This document shows positions 36,019-44,054 of a DNA stretch of 64,000 nt, one piece after another. The stretch's first letter is position 1, and each line of letters begins with the position of its first letter. The notes below the pieces were generated by a model. That model was not told the origin of the DNA and ran no database searches. It saw only the letters and a program-made list of their open reading frames with translations. A program made the translations under genes and the position numbers. Origin of the DNA: [Mycobacterium] zoologicum (GTDB lineage: Bacteria > Actinomycetota > Actinomycetes > Mycobacteriales > Mycobacteriaceae); NCBI RefSeq assembly GCF_020172665.1, contig NZ_CP083985.1, positions 455,191 to 519,190 of the forward strand. The letters are read 5' to 3'.

Positions 36019-37185
36019 GCCGGACACGTTGCTCGAAGGCTCCGGCCAGCCGATGTTCGGATTGATCACCCGTGAGGTCTGCAGCCACCAGGCCCAGTCC
36101 GGCGGCAGTAACGCGAACTCGTCGGCCTGCTCGTCCGAACCGAGTTCGCGGGCGGCCCACACCGGCCAGTGCGGATTGGCCAGCGCCGGGCGGCCCAGCA
36201 GCACCAGATCGATCTGGTCGTCGCGGATCACCTGATCGGCCAGTCCGGGCACCCCCAGATTCCAGCTCACCGCGACCGGGATCCCGATCTCGCGGCGCAC
36301 CTGCGCGCCCCGCTCCACCCAGGCCGCCGGCCGCAGGAAGAACGGATCGCGGACGTCGTCGGTGTTGCCGCCCATCGACAGGTCCGCCAGATCCAGGCCG
36401 TGCTCCTTGAGCCAGCCGAGCACCTGAAGGGACTCCTCGAACCGGATGCCGTCGGGGTTGAAGTCGTCACAGCCCAACCGCGCGGTCAGCGGCAGCTCGT
36501 CGGGCCAGACCGCGCGCACCGCATCGAGGGCCTCCAGTAAGAACCGCGCCCGGTTGGCCAAGCTGCCGCCGTAGGCGTCGGTGCGGTGGTTGGCCAGCGG
36601 CGAGTAGAACTGCGACGCGAGGTAGCCGTGCGCGAAATGCAGTTCCAGCCACTGGTATCCGGCTTCATGCGCCCGCCGTGCGGCATCGGCGTACTGGCGG
36701 TGGACCTGGCCGATCTCCTCGACGCTGAGCGCGTGCACCGGGTGAGTGCGTTTCCCGAACCCGTAGGGCACCTCCGACGGGCCGACCACCTGCCAGCCCT
36801 CGGGATGATCGGATGCCAATTGCCGGCCCAGCCCGCCCTCGCCGATCCACGGTTTGACTTCGCTGCCGCAGCGTCCGGTGTGCCCGAGCTGGATCGCCGG
36901 CACCGCGCCCATGTCCCGGATCATCGCGGTCACCCGGGCGTGGCCGGGGATCTGGTCGTCGTCGTAGAGGCCGGCGCAGTGCACGCTGGTGCGACCCTCC
37001 GGCGCGATCGCGATCTGCTCGGCGAACACCAGCCCGAATCCGCCGGCGGCCCGCGCACCCAGGTACATCACGTGAAAATCGGTCATCTGGCCATCGGTCG
37101 ACCGGTACATGGTCATCGGTGACATGCCGATCCGGTTGCGTAGCGTCACGCCCTTGAGCGTCAGCGGGCTGAACAGGCCGGGCAT
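36016..37185 (-). CDS. OYE-family NADH:flavin oxidoreductase
   Basis: 389 aa FMN-dependent TIM barrel of the old-yellow-enzyme class (YqjM-like). N-terminal LFSPLTLKGVTLRNRIGMSP, then IQLGHTGRCGS, WLELHFAHGYLASQFYSPLA (His and Tyr for substrate) and NHRTDAYGGSLANRARFLLE. It typically reduces activated C=C bonds such as enones. It starts 3 bp after the SCO6745-family gene and belongs to the P450-SCO6745-OYE operon. The substrate is unknown. Confidence 0.92.
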   Translation of the reverse strand: MPGLFSPLTLKGVTLRNRIGMSPMTMYRSTDGQMTDFHVMYLGARAAGGFGLVFAEQIAIAPEGRTSVHCAGLYDDDQIPGHARVTAMIRDMGAVPAIQLGHTGRCGSEVKPWIGEGGLGRQLASDHPEGWQVVGPSEVPYGFGKRTHPVHALSVEEIGQVHRQYADAARRAHEAGYQWLELHFAHGYLASQFYSPLANHRTDAYGGSLANRARFLLEALDAVRAVWPDELPLTARLGCDDFNPDGIRFEESLQVLGWLKEHGLDLADLSMGGNTDDVRDPFFLRPAAWVERGAQVRREIGIPVAVSWNLGVPGLADQVIRDDQIDLVLLGRPALANPHWPVWAARELGSDEQADEFALLPPDWAWWLQTSRVINPNIGWPEPSSNVSG

Positions 37186-37188
37186 GGG

Positions 37189-38091
37189 TCAGCCCAGCCC
37201 GGTGCTGACCAGCGCGGCCAGGTCCTGCGGACCCGCCAGATAGCCGCTGCCGGCCTGCACCTGCTGCGACCAGCCCCCCACCCGGCTCAGGACTTCGCCC
37301 AGGTCGTCACCGAGCGCGGCGACGATCGGCGCACAGCCCTCGTCGGTGGTCACCTCGATCGCCTCGCGTGCCGCCCGCCCGGCATCGGTGAAGGCCCCGT
37401 CGCGCAGCAGGCCCCGCCCGGTCAGCCGCGCTTCGGCGGCGTCCAAGTCGTCGTCGTTCCAGGCCCGGGTGCGCACGTAACTGCGCAGCGGTATCCCCCA
37501 GTACAGCTCGGTGATCAGGCCGATCTCGGCGGCGTCGAAACCGGCGCTGGTCCAGGCGTTGACGTGTACGTCGCCGCGGTATTCGCGCAGCTGGTCGGCC
37601 AGCCGCCAGGCATCGGCCAGCGGGTCGCCGGGCAGGCCTTGGGCGAGAAGCCCGGCGAACAGCGGCTTGCCGGCCACCGACAGGCCGTCGGTGGCCCGCC
37701 GCAGCAGCTCCACGATGCGGTCGATTCCGTCCGGGGCGGGGCCCAGGATGCGCCGCAACTGCGCCACCGCGCCGTGGGTGCGGGCCGCGCAGATGGTGGC
37801 CGCATCGGTCAGGGTCCAGCCGTAGGTGACCGCGGGTACCACGGCGGCCGGATTGAACACCCCGAACGCCGATGCGATCACCTCGCCGGGCACCTGGCCC
37901 ATGACCGAGCCGCGGGAGCAGAAATACGCCGGCCCGTCGGGCATCTGCACCTCGCCGGCCTTGCCCGGGCTGGGGCCGAAACCCAGTGCCGCATAGCCGC
38001 GGTGGCATTCCGGCGAGAAATACACCTGCCCGGCGAATGGTTCGATGGCCAGTGCGAGTGCGCGGGGCGCGGGCATGCCGGCGTGGGGCAT
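37189..38091 (-). CDS. SCO6745/SalK-family protein
   Basis: 300 aa soluble helical protein. It begins RALALAIEPFAGQVYFSPEC, continues with FGPSPGKAGEVQMPDGPAYF and CSRGSVMGQVPGEVIASAFG, and ends with helical repeats. This fits the actinobacterial SCO6745-type (SalK-like) family, of unassigned biochemical role. It sits between a P450 (48 bp upstream) and an OYE reductase (3 bp downstream) on one strand. Co-expression with two redox enzymes suggests a role in processing the same small molecule. Confidence 0.7.
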   Translation of the reverse strand: MPHAGMPAPRALALAIEPFAGQVYFSPECHRGYAALGFGPSPGKAGEVQMPDGPAYFCSRGSVMGQVPGEVIASAFGVFNPAAVVPAVTYGWTLTDAATICAARTHGAVAQLRRILGPAPDGIDRIVELLRRATDGLSVAGKPLFAGLLAQGLPGDPLADAWRLADQLREYRGDVHVNAWTSAGFDAAEIGLITELYWGIPLRSYVRTRAWNDDDLDAAEARLTGRGLLRDGAFTDAGRAAREAIEVTTDEGCAPIVAALGDDLGEVLSRVGGWSQQVQAGSGYLAGPQDLAALVSTGLG

Positions 38092-38139
38092 GGGTGATCT
38101 CCTAACGGGTGACGGCGGGCCCGCCGGTCACCGGCTGAA

Positions 38140-39615
38140 CTACAACTGGCGCAACACGATCGGCATCCCGTCCATCGGGATCGGCATGCCGCCGTAGTCC
38201 CAATGCGCCCGGTAGCCGGGGTGGGCCAATTCCATGCGGTAGCGGCGCAGCAGCCGGTGCAGCACGGTCTTGACCTCCAATCGTGCGTAGGTCATACCGA
38301 TGCACTTGTGCGCGCCGCCGCCGAACGGAGCCCACGCGTAGCGGTGCTTTTTGTGTTCGGCCCGCGGCTCGGTGAAGCGATCCGGGTCGAAGCGTTCCGG
38401 GTCGGTGTAGAGCTCGGGCAGCCGATGGTTCATGCTCGGCCAGGTCGCCACCATGGTGTCGGCCGGGATGTAGTGCCCCAGCAGGTCGGTGTCGCGCACG
38501 GTCTTGCGAACGTTCATGTGCAGCGGGGTGACCAGCCGCAGCGACTCGTTCATCACCAGGTCGAGTGTCGTCAGGCCCTCCAGCGCCTCGATGTCCAGCG
38601 GCCCGTCGCCCAGGCGCGCCGACTCCGCGCGGGCGCGCTCCTGCCACTGCGGGTTGGCGGCCAGGTGATAGGTCATGGTGCTCAGTGTCGAGGTGGTCGT
38701 GTCGTGGGCGGCCATCATCAAGAAGATCATGTGGTTGACGATGTCGGTGTCGGTGAAGGTGTTGCCGTCGTCGTCGGAGGTGTGGCACAGCACCGTGAGC
38801 ATGTCGGTGCCCTGCGCCCCACGGCATTCGGCCACCCTTGTGTAGAAGTAATCCTCGAGCACCTTGCGGCCCTGCAGGCCCCGCCACCACTTGAAGGGGG
38901 GTACCGCTGCCCGGATGGTCGCCGTGCCGGCTCGGATGGCCCGCTCGAAGGCATGGTTCACCTTCGCGACCGTCTTGTGGTCGTCGCGCAGGTCCTGGCC
39001 CATGAACACCACCGACGCCACGTCCAGGGTGAGCTCTTTGACGGCCGGATAGAACAGGAACCGGCCGTCGTCGGTCGGCCAGTCGGCGACGATCGAGCTG
39101 GCCACCCGGTCCATGTCCTTGACGTATTCGGCGATCCGCGGACGGGTGAACGCGCCCTGCATGATGCGCTTGTGCGCCAGGTGCTCGTCGAAGTCCAGCA
39201 GCAGCAGCCCCCGTGGGAAGAACGGCCCGATGGCCTCGATCCAGCCCGACGTCGAATAATCCTTGTCCTTGTTGGCGAAGATCGTCTGGGTGGCATCCGG
39301 TCCCAGGGCGACCACCGACGGCATGATCGGTGAGTCCGCGAAGAACACCGGGCCGTGGGTGCGGTAGAGGTGCAGCGGATAGTCGGGTCCGGCGCGGAAC
39401 ATCTCGATCATGTGGCCGATGATCGGCAGACCGGCATCCCCGAGCACCGGCTTGAGTCCGCTGCCCGGCGGCGGCTCGGCCAGCATCGTCTGCTTCCAAT
39501 TCATCCCCATCAGTCGGCGCTCGATCACCCCCATGCCGGGGATGTTGTTCAGCGTCGGCGTCAATCGGCGCTTGGTCTGATCAAGCAGGTAATGCGGGGT
39601 GCTGATGGTGGCCAT
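38140..39615 (-). CDS. Cytochrome P450, CYP136-like
   Basis: 491 aa. I-helix oxygen motif MAAHDTTTST, ExxR in NESLRLV, and heme loop FGGGAHKCIG with Cys438. The N-terminus (ATISTPHYLLDQTKRRLTP, then LAEPPPGSGLKPVLGDAGLP) and the C-terminal MPIPMDGMPIVL closely resemble M. tuberculosis CYP136 (Rv3059), whose neighbours are also a TetR and an SDR. It hydroxylates an unknown, probably lipid or terpenoid, substrate. First gene of an operon with the SCO6745 and OYE genes, behind the palindrome at 39678-39691. No ferredoxin gene is adjacent. Confidence 0.92.
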   Translation of the reverse strand: MATISTPHYLLDQTKRRLTPTLNNIPGMGVIERRLMGMNWKQTMLAEPPPGSGLKPVLGDAGLPIIGHMIEMFRAGPDYPLHLYRTHGPVFFADSPIMPSVVALGPDATQTIFANKDKDYSTSGWIEAIGPFFPRGLLLLDFDEHLAHKRIMQGAFTRPRIAEYVKDMDRVASSIVADWPTDDGRFLFYPAVKELTLDVASVVFMGQDLRDDHKTVAKVNHAFERAIRAGTATIRAAVPPFKWWRGLQGRKVLEDYFYTRVAECRGAQGTDMLTVLCHTSDDDGNTFTDTDIVNHMIFLMMAAHDTTTSTLSTMTYHLAANPQWQERARAESARLGDGPLDIEALEGLTTLDLVMNESLRLVTPLHMNVRKTVRDTDLLGHYIPADTMVATWPSMNHRLPELYTDPERFDPDRFTEPRAEHKKHRYAWAPFGGGAHKCIGMTYARLEVKTVLHRLLRRYRMELAHPGYRAHWDYGGMPIPMDGMPIVLRQL

Positions 39616-39677
39616 CGGGCTCCTTCACACGCGCCGAGACGGTCGTGACGATCATCACAACCATCTTCAATCTGAAA

Positions 39678-39691
39678 TTGACACCTGTCAA
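39678..39691. promoter_or_regulatory. Palindromic operator upstream of the P450 operon
   Basis: TTGACA-CC-TGTCAA is a perfect palindrome 63 bp upstream of the P450 ATG, in the 128-bp gap after the TetR gene. It has the same CA-NN-TG centre as the operators at 1600 and 40414. The TTGACA arm could also serve as a -35 on either strand. Confidence 0.6.
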
Positions 39692-39743
39692 GGAACACGC
39701 ACTACACGTGCCCGAAAACGCTGTCGTTCGAGGAGCGCTTGCA

Positions 39744-40367
39744 TCAACCGCCGGCGAATATCACGGCAGTCAACTCGGCGCAGTAGTCGGCCAGTTCCGC
39801 TTTTCCTAGGGTGAGGGTCCCGGATTGCCAGTCCAGGAACAGTGCCACCAGCGCCCCGGACAGTGCGCTGATCCGCGCGGTTCGCATGGCCGGGGCCGGT
39901 CCGTCGGGCGCCGCACCGGTGAGGCTTGCCGCGACCAGCGACACGAATCCGGGTACCGTGGCGGCGCCGTGATCCCGCAGTACATCGCTGGCCAGGGTTT
40001 CGCGGAACAAGATGCGGCCGCGGCGCGGGTCGGCTTCGATGAAGTCCATCGCGGCCGCGAACGCCGACCGGACCCGGGTCTGCGGGTCCGGTGCTGCGAT
40101 TGCCCGCAGCACCACGGCGGTCAGTTCGTCGGCGACCCGGTCGTATGCGGCGATCAGTAGCGGGTCCAGGCCGGGAAAGCTCTCGTAGAAGTACCGCAGG
40201 CTCACCCCCGCGCCACGGCAGACGCCGCGCACCGTCGTGGCCGCGCAGCCGACCGTGCCCAGCGATTCCAGGGCCGCAGCCAGCAGTCGTTCCCGCCGAT
40301 CGGCCGCCCGATCGGCCGCGGACCGGCCGCGCCACAGGTCGGCGGTCGATGAGCTCACGGGTTCCAT
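39744..40367 (-). CDS. TetR-family regulator (paralogue of 879-1538)
   Basis: 207 aa from ATG 40367; an upstream start at 40409 would add 14 residues. HTH TTVRGVCRGAGVSLRYFYES is very similar to that of the TetR at 879-1538, as are IEADPRRGRILFRE and ISALSGALVALFLDWQSG. It lies between the P450 operon (same strand, downstream) and the divergent SDR. A perfect 18-bp palindrome sits between it and the SDR. It matches Rv3058c in position (beside CYP136 and an SDR). It probably controls the SDR, itself and perhaps the P450 operon. Confidence 0.87.
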   Translation of the reverse strand: MEPVSSSTADLWRGRSAADRAADRRERLLAAALESLGTVGCAATTVRGVCRGAGVSLRYFYESFPGLDPLLIAAYDRVADELTAVVLRAIAAPDPQTRVRSAFAAAMDFIEADPRRGRILFRETLASDVLRDHGAATVPGFVSLVAASLTGAAPDGPAPAMRTARISALSGALVALFLDWQSGTLTLGKAELADYCAELTAVIFAGG

Positions 40368-40413
40368 CGTCTCAGCAGTTGCGGGGGCGGCGGTTGACTT
40401 CTGGCGCAAGTAT

Positions 40414-40431
40414 AGGAAACATTTGTTTCCT
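40414..40431. promoter_or_regulatory. Perfect TetR palindrome upstream of SDR
   Basis: AGGAAACA-TT-TGTTTCCT has perfect 8-bp arms. It lies between the TetR start (40367) and the SDR GTG (40465). It shares the pattern GGAAnCA-NN-TGnTTCC with the operator at 1600-1615, which lies beside a paralogous TetR. Confidence 0.78.
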
Positions 40432-40464
40432 GTCGTTTACGGCTTCTTCAGATCGAGGTGATTC

Positions 40465-41328
40465 GTGTCCGTCATCAACCGCCGGCCCCGCCTGGACGTC
40501 GCCGGCCGGGTCGTCCTGATCACCGGGGCCGCACAGGGCATCGGGCTGGCCGTAGCCCATCGGCTGCACGATGAGCGGGCGTCGGTGGTGTTGGTCGACG
40601 TCGACGGTGCCGCCGTGGACCGGGCCGCCGCCCAACTGGGCGATCGTGCGCTCGGAATCGCCGCCGATGTGCGGGACCGCGCCGCGATGGCCGCCGCCGT
40701 GGCCGCCGCGGTCGATCGGTTCGGCCGGCTCGACATCGTGGTGGCCAACGCAGGGGTGACCCCGACACCGGCGACGCTGCGGATGCGCCCCGATGACGAC
40801 TTCGATCGGGTGCTCGGGATCAACCTCGTCGGCGTCTACAACACCGTCACCCCCGCGATCGAGCAGGTCATCGAGCACCGGGGCCACGTGGTGGTGGTCT
40901 CGTCCGCGGCGGCGTTCACCCCGTCGCCGGGCGGCTCGCCGTACATGATCAGCAAGGCCGGCGTCGAGCAGCTCGGGCGCAGTCTGCGTCTGGAACTGGC
41001 CGGACACGGTGCCAGCGTGCAGATCGCCTACTTCGGGATCGTCGATACCGCGATGACGCACGCGGTGCTTGACGACGACGATCTCGGGCGTGAGCTGGGC
41101 GGTATGTTGCCCTGGCCGCTGAGTCGGCGGATCTCGGCGCAAGGGGCCGCGGAGTCGATCATCGCCGGGATTCGCCGGCGGGCCGCGAGCACCGTGGCCC
41201 CACTGGGTTGGCGGCAGTACAGCTGGCTGCGCGGGGTGGCCAACCCGATCCTGGACGGCCTGCTGGTGAAGAATCCGACGGTTCGGGGGATCGTCAGCCG
41301 GCTCGAAGAAACCGCCGGTCTCCGCTGA
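40465..41328 (+). CDS. Short-chain dehydrogenase/reductase (Rv3057c-like)
   Basis: 287 aa from GTG. VVLITGAAQGIGLAVAHRL is the cofactor loop, LVDVDGAA suggests NAD(H) preference (Asp after strand 2), NAGVTPTPATL, catalytic Ser in VVSSAAAFTP and YMISK follow. The C-terminal extension (WRQYSWLRGVANPILDGLLV) is typical of lipid-active mycobacterial SDRs. Together with the TetR and CYP136-like P450 it recalls the Rv3057c-Rv3059 cluster. It is 3 bp from the convergent TetR gene at 41332. Confidence 0.88.
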   Translation: MSVINRRPRLDVAGRVVLITGAAQGIGLAVAHRLHDERASVVLVDVDGAAVDRAAAQLGDRALGIAADVRDRAAMAAAVAAAVDRFGRLDIVVANAGVTPTPATLRMRPDDDFDRVLGINLVGVYNTVTPAIEQVIEHRGHVVVVSSAAAFTPSPGGSPYMISKAGVEQLGRSLRLELAGHGASVQIAYFGIVDTAMTHAVLDDDDLGRELGGMLPWPLSRRISAQGAAESIIAGIRRRAASTVAPLGWRQYSWLRGVANPILDGLLVKNPTVRGIVSRLEETAGLR

Positions 41329-41331
41329 TCC

Positions 41332-41949
41332 TCACTCGCCGGCGGTGGCGATCGGCACCAGATGTACCCGGGCGAATGCCAGCAAACCGGCGTAGTTGTC
41401 GAGCGCAACGATCGCATGAGGGGTGAGCAGCACGGAATGGGTGATCCGCACCATCAGTTCGGCGCGCGCAAGCTGAAAGGCGGACGGGGCGGCTTCACCG
41501 AGCTCCGGCCAGAGAATCTGCACCGCCGCCGCGACCGCGGCAACGAGCACCGACTGCCCTTCGAGCGTCATCTGCTGCAACGCCGAATCGGTTTCCAGGG
41601 TCAGCAGCCGCTGCCAGAGGGCATTGTCACGAAAGGCGGTCACCGTGGTGGCGAAGCTGACCGCGATTCGTTCGGTCGGGCCGTCGGCGGCCTCCACGGC
41701 GGCCATCACCCCGGTGAGCAGCCGCTGCATTTCCCGGACCAGCACGGCGTTCACCAGGTCCTGTTTGCCGCCGATCTTGCGGTAGATCGTGACGCGACCG
41801 ATCCCGGCCTGTCTGGCGATGTCGTCGACGGTGGCGCGACGCAGGCCGAGCGAACCGAAGACCGCGAGTGCTGCGTCCAGGACCGCGTCGACGTCGACCG
41901 ATCCGTCGGTCGACGAGGTGGAGCCATTGGCAACGGTGAATGCCGGCAT
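41332..41949 (-). CDS. TetR-family regulator of the PF10118/PDR/BVMO operon
   Basis: 205 aa from ATG 41949; in-frame upstream starts exist up to 41988 but would cover the operator. HTH: VDDIARQAGIGRVTIYRKIG. Divergent from the PF10118 gene at 42041, with perfect 10-bp inverted arms between them. It is distinct from the two paralogous TetRs. The likely inducer is a substrate of the divergent redox operon; this is inferred. Confidence 0.87.
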   Translation of the reverse strand: MPAFTVANGSTSSTDGSVDVDAVLDAALAVFGSLGLRRATVDDIARQAGIGRVTIYRKIGGKQDLVNAVLVREMQRLLTGVMAAVEAADGPTERIAVSFATTVTAFRDNALWQRLLTLETDSALQQMTLEGQSVLVAAVAAAVQILWPELGEAAPSAFQLARAELMVRITHSVLLTPHAIVALDNYAGLLAFARVHLVPIATAGE

Positions 41950-41955
41950 GCACCT

Positions 41956-42002
41956 GATGATACAACGAGCCATTGATACATTCTTCATCTCTTTGTATCA
42001 TC
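41956..42002. promoter_or_regulatory. Spaced inverted repeat between TetR and redox operon
   Basis: GATGATACAA (41956-41965) and TTGTATCATC (41993-42002) are perfect complements. A third TGATACA copy lies at 41974-41980. The repeated TGATACA half-sites are a candidate TetR binding region. Confidence 0.6.
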
Positions 42003-42040
42003 GAGCTATCCGGCTCCGCCGTGAAGACAGGGGACATCCG

Positions 42041-42949
42041 ATGAACGCGCCACGCGCCACCGAGTTGCACGAGTACGACGAGGAGTCCTTGGCGATCAAC
42101 GCCCGCCATGTGCAGTTCGAATGGGACACCGACCCGCTCGACTACATCCCGGGCGACATCTATGCCACCCAGTTCTGGAACGTCATGCACCTGGTGCTGC
42201 CCGAAGGTGAGCGGGCGATGGCCGACGTGTTCGCCCAGGCGCTGCCGCTGATCGACGACGAACGTCTGCACGAGGAGGTCGTGGGCTTCGTCGGGCAGGA
42301 GGCCACCCATGCCGCCACCCACGAGGGCTTCCGGCGCTACCTGGACGCCAACGGCATCGACATCTCCGCGCAGGTGCGCCGCATCGAGTACATCGTGCAC
42401 AAGGTCTTCGGCGACCACGGACTTGCCGGCCGTGCCGGCGAGCGGTGGCTGGCCGAGCGGCTCGGAATCTACGCCGCCGCCGAGCACTACACCGCGGTGG
42501 TGGGGGAGTGGCTGCTCGACAACCGCGAATTCGAGCGCCGTGCAACCGATCCCACCATGCTCGACCTGCTTCGCTGGCACGGCAGCGAAGAGTTGGAGCA
42601 TCGCAATGTCGCGTTCGACGCGTTCAACCACGTCGACGGAAACTACTGGCGCCGGGCCCGCACCGCGCTGATCGCCTCGCTGGGCCTGGCCGTGCTGTGG
42701 TTCGCCACCTCGGCCGAGATGTACCGCAAAGCCCGGCGCGGGAAGCGCTTTCAGCTGTGGTGGCCGCTGGCCTACTTCCGGGCCGCGCACCGCGGTCTGG
42801 TGCCCAATCTGTGGTTCCTGGTGTCTCAGACCTGGCTGTACCTGCAGCCGGGCTTCCATCCCTCCCAGATGGGCGACATCGACAAGGCAATCCGCTACCT
42901 GGCGCAGTCGCCGGCCGTGCAGGCGACCCGACCGGGCGGTGCGTCATGA
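42041..42949 (+). CDS. PF10118-type metal-dependent hydrolase-like protein
   Basis: 302 aa, second member of the family in the window (see 11595). Ligand-rich motifs: GFVGQEATHAATHEGF, AAAEHYTAVVGEW, and WHGSEELEHRNVAFDAF, in a helical ferritin-like arrangement. A hydrophobic helix (ALIASLGLAVLWFATSAEM) lies near 210. Its ATGA stop overlaps the start of the PDR-type reductase. Co-transcription with an electron-transfer reductase and a flavin monooxygenase suggests it may be an iron oxygenase rather than a hydrolase; this is an inference. Confidence 0.82.
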   Translation: MNAPRATELHEYDEESLAINARHVQFEWDTDPLDYIPGDIYATQFWNVMHLVLPEGERAMADVFAQALPLIDDERLHEEVVGFVGQEATHAATHEGFRRYLDANGIDISAQVRRIEYIVHKVFGDHGLAGRAGERWLAERLGIYAAAEHYTAVVGEWLLDNREFERRATDPTMLDLLRWHGSEELEHRNVAFDAFNHVDGNYWRRARTALIASLGLAVLWFATSAEMYRKARRGKRFQLWWPLAYFRAAHRGLVPNLWFLVSQTWLYLQPGFHPSQMGDIDKAIRYLAQSPAVQATRPGGAS

Positions 42950-44025
42950 GCTACCTGGGCGCTCCGACCAACGACATCGACCGGGCCGGCACCGCGGTGC
43001 GGGCCATGGGCGCGCTGGCCAAGCGATACAGCCAGATCGTGACCAGCCCCCGCGCCGCCATGCGATTCACCGCCCCGGATCCGGTGCGTCACACCGGCTT
43101 CAGCGCCGAGCTCGAGATCGCCCGGGTACAGACGGCCGCGACGGATGTCGCGATGCTGACCATGGTCCGCCCCGACGGCGCCGCGCTGCCCGCGTGGACA
43201 CCGGGTGCGCACATCGACGTGTTCACCCCCGCCGGCCGGCAGCGGCACTACTCGCTCACCGGAGACCCCGCCGACCGCGGCTCCTACCGGATCGCGGTGC
43301 GCAAGATCCCCGATGGTGCCGGCTCCGTCGAGATGCACGCACTCGCAGAAGGCGACACGTTACGAATCCGCGGTCCACGCAACGCATTCCGCCTCACCGA
43401 TGAGCCGGTATACCACTTCATCGCCGGCGGTATCGGTATCACCCCCATTCTGCCGATGGTCCGGGCGGCGGCCGCCGGCGGCGCCCGCTGGACGCTGGAC
43501 TACCTGGGCCGCAGCCGCGACAGCATGCCGTTCCTGGATGAGCTGGAATCGCTCGCGCACACCGGGACGTTGCGGGTGCGCTGCGATGACGAGCACGGGG
43601 TGACCGAGGTCGCCGACCTGTTCGCCGATGACTCCCGCGCAACGGTTTACCTGTGCGGCCCCACGCCCCTGATGGACGCCATCAGCGACCACCTGGCCGG
43701 GCTGCCGGACCGGCCGCCGCTGCACAGCGAACGGTTCAGCGCGCCCACCGTCCGCGGCGAGAAGCCGTTCACCGCGGTGCTGGCCCGCTCCGGGCTCAGT
43801 GTCGAGGTCGGCCCCGACGAGTCCGCGCTCACCGCGATCCGGCGTGCGCTGCCGATGGTGAACTACTCCTGCCAGCAAGGGTTTTGTGGCGCATGCAAGA
43901 CCACCGTGCTCGACGGTGAGGTCGAGCACCGCGACCGCGTCCTGGTGGGCGACGAGTTGGACACCTCGATGATGATCTGTGTCTCCCGCTGCGCCGGCGG
44001 CGGCGAGCTGGTCCTGGATCTGTAG
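42946..44025 (+). CDS. PDR/VanB-type oxidoreductase with 2Fe-2S domain
   Basis: 359 aa in three parts: flavin domain (RHYSLTGDP), NAD(P)H domain (IAGGIGITPILPM, YLCGPTPLMDAI) and C-terminal plant-type ferredoxin (YSCQQGFCGACKTTV and MMICVSR). It passes electrons from NAD(P)H through flavin to 2Fe-2S and on to an oxygenase. The N-terminal about 45 residues are an extension. The best candidate partner is the PF10118 protein encoded directly upstream with a 4-bp overlap. Confidence 0.92.
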   Translation: MSYLGAPTNDIDRAGTAVRAMGALAKRYSQIVTSPRAAMRFTAPDPVRHTGFSAELEIARVQTAATDVAMLTMVRPDGAALPAWTPGAHIDVFTPAGRQRHYSLTGDPADRGSYRIAVRKIPDGAGSVEMHALAEGDTLRIRGPRNAFRLTDEPVYHFIAGGIGITPILPMVRAAAAGGARWTLDYLGRSRDSMPFLDELESLAHTGTLRVRCDDEHGVTEVADLFADDSRATVYLCGPTPLMDAISDHLAGLPDRPPLHSERFSAPTVRGEKPFTAVLARSGLSVEVGPDESALTAIRRALPMVNYSCQQGFCGACKTTVLDGEVEHRDRVLVGDELDTSMMICVSRCAGGGELVLDL

Positions 44026-44054
44026 TCGAAAACCTCTGACAGCGAAGGCAACTC

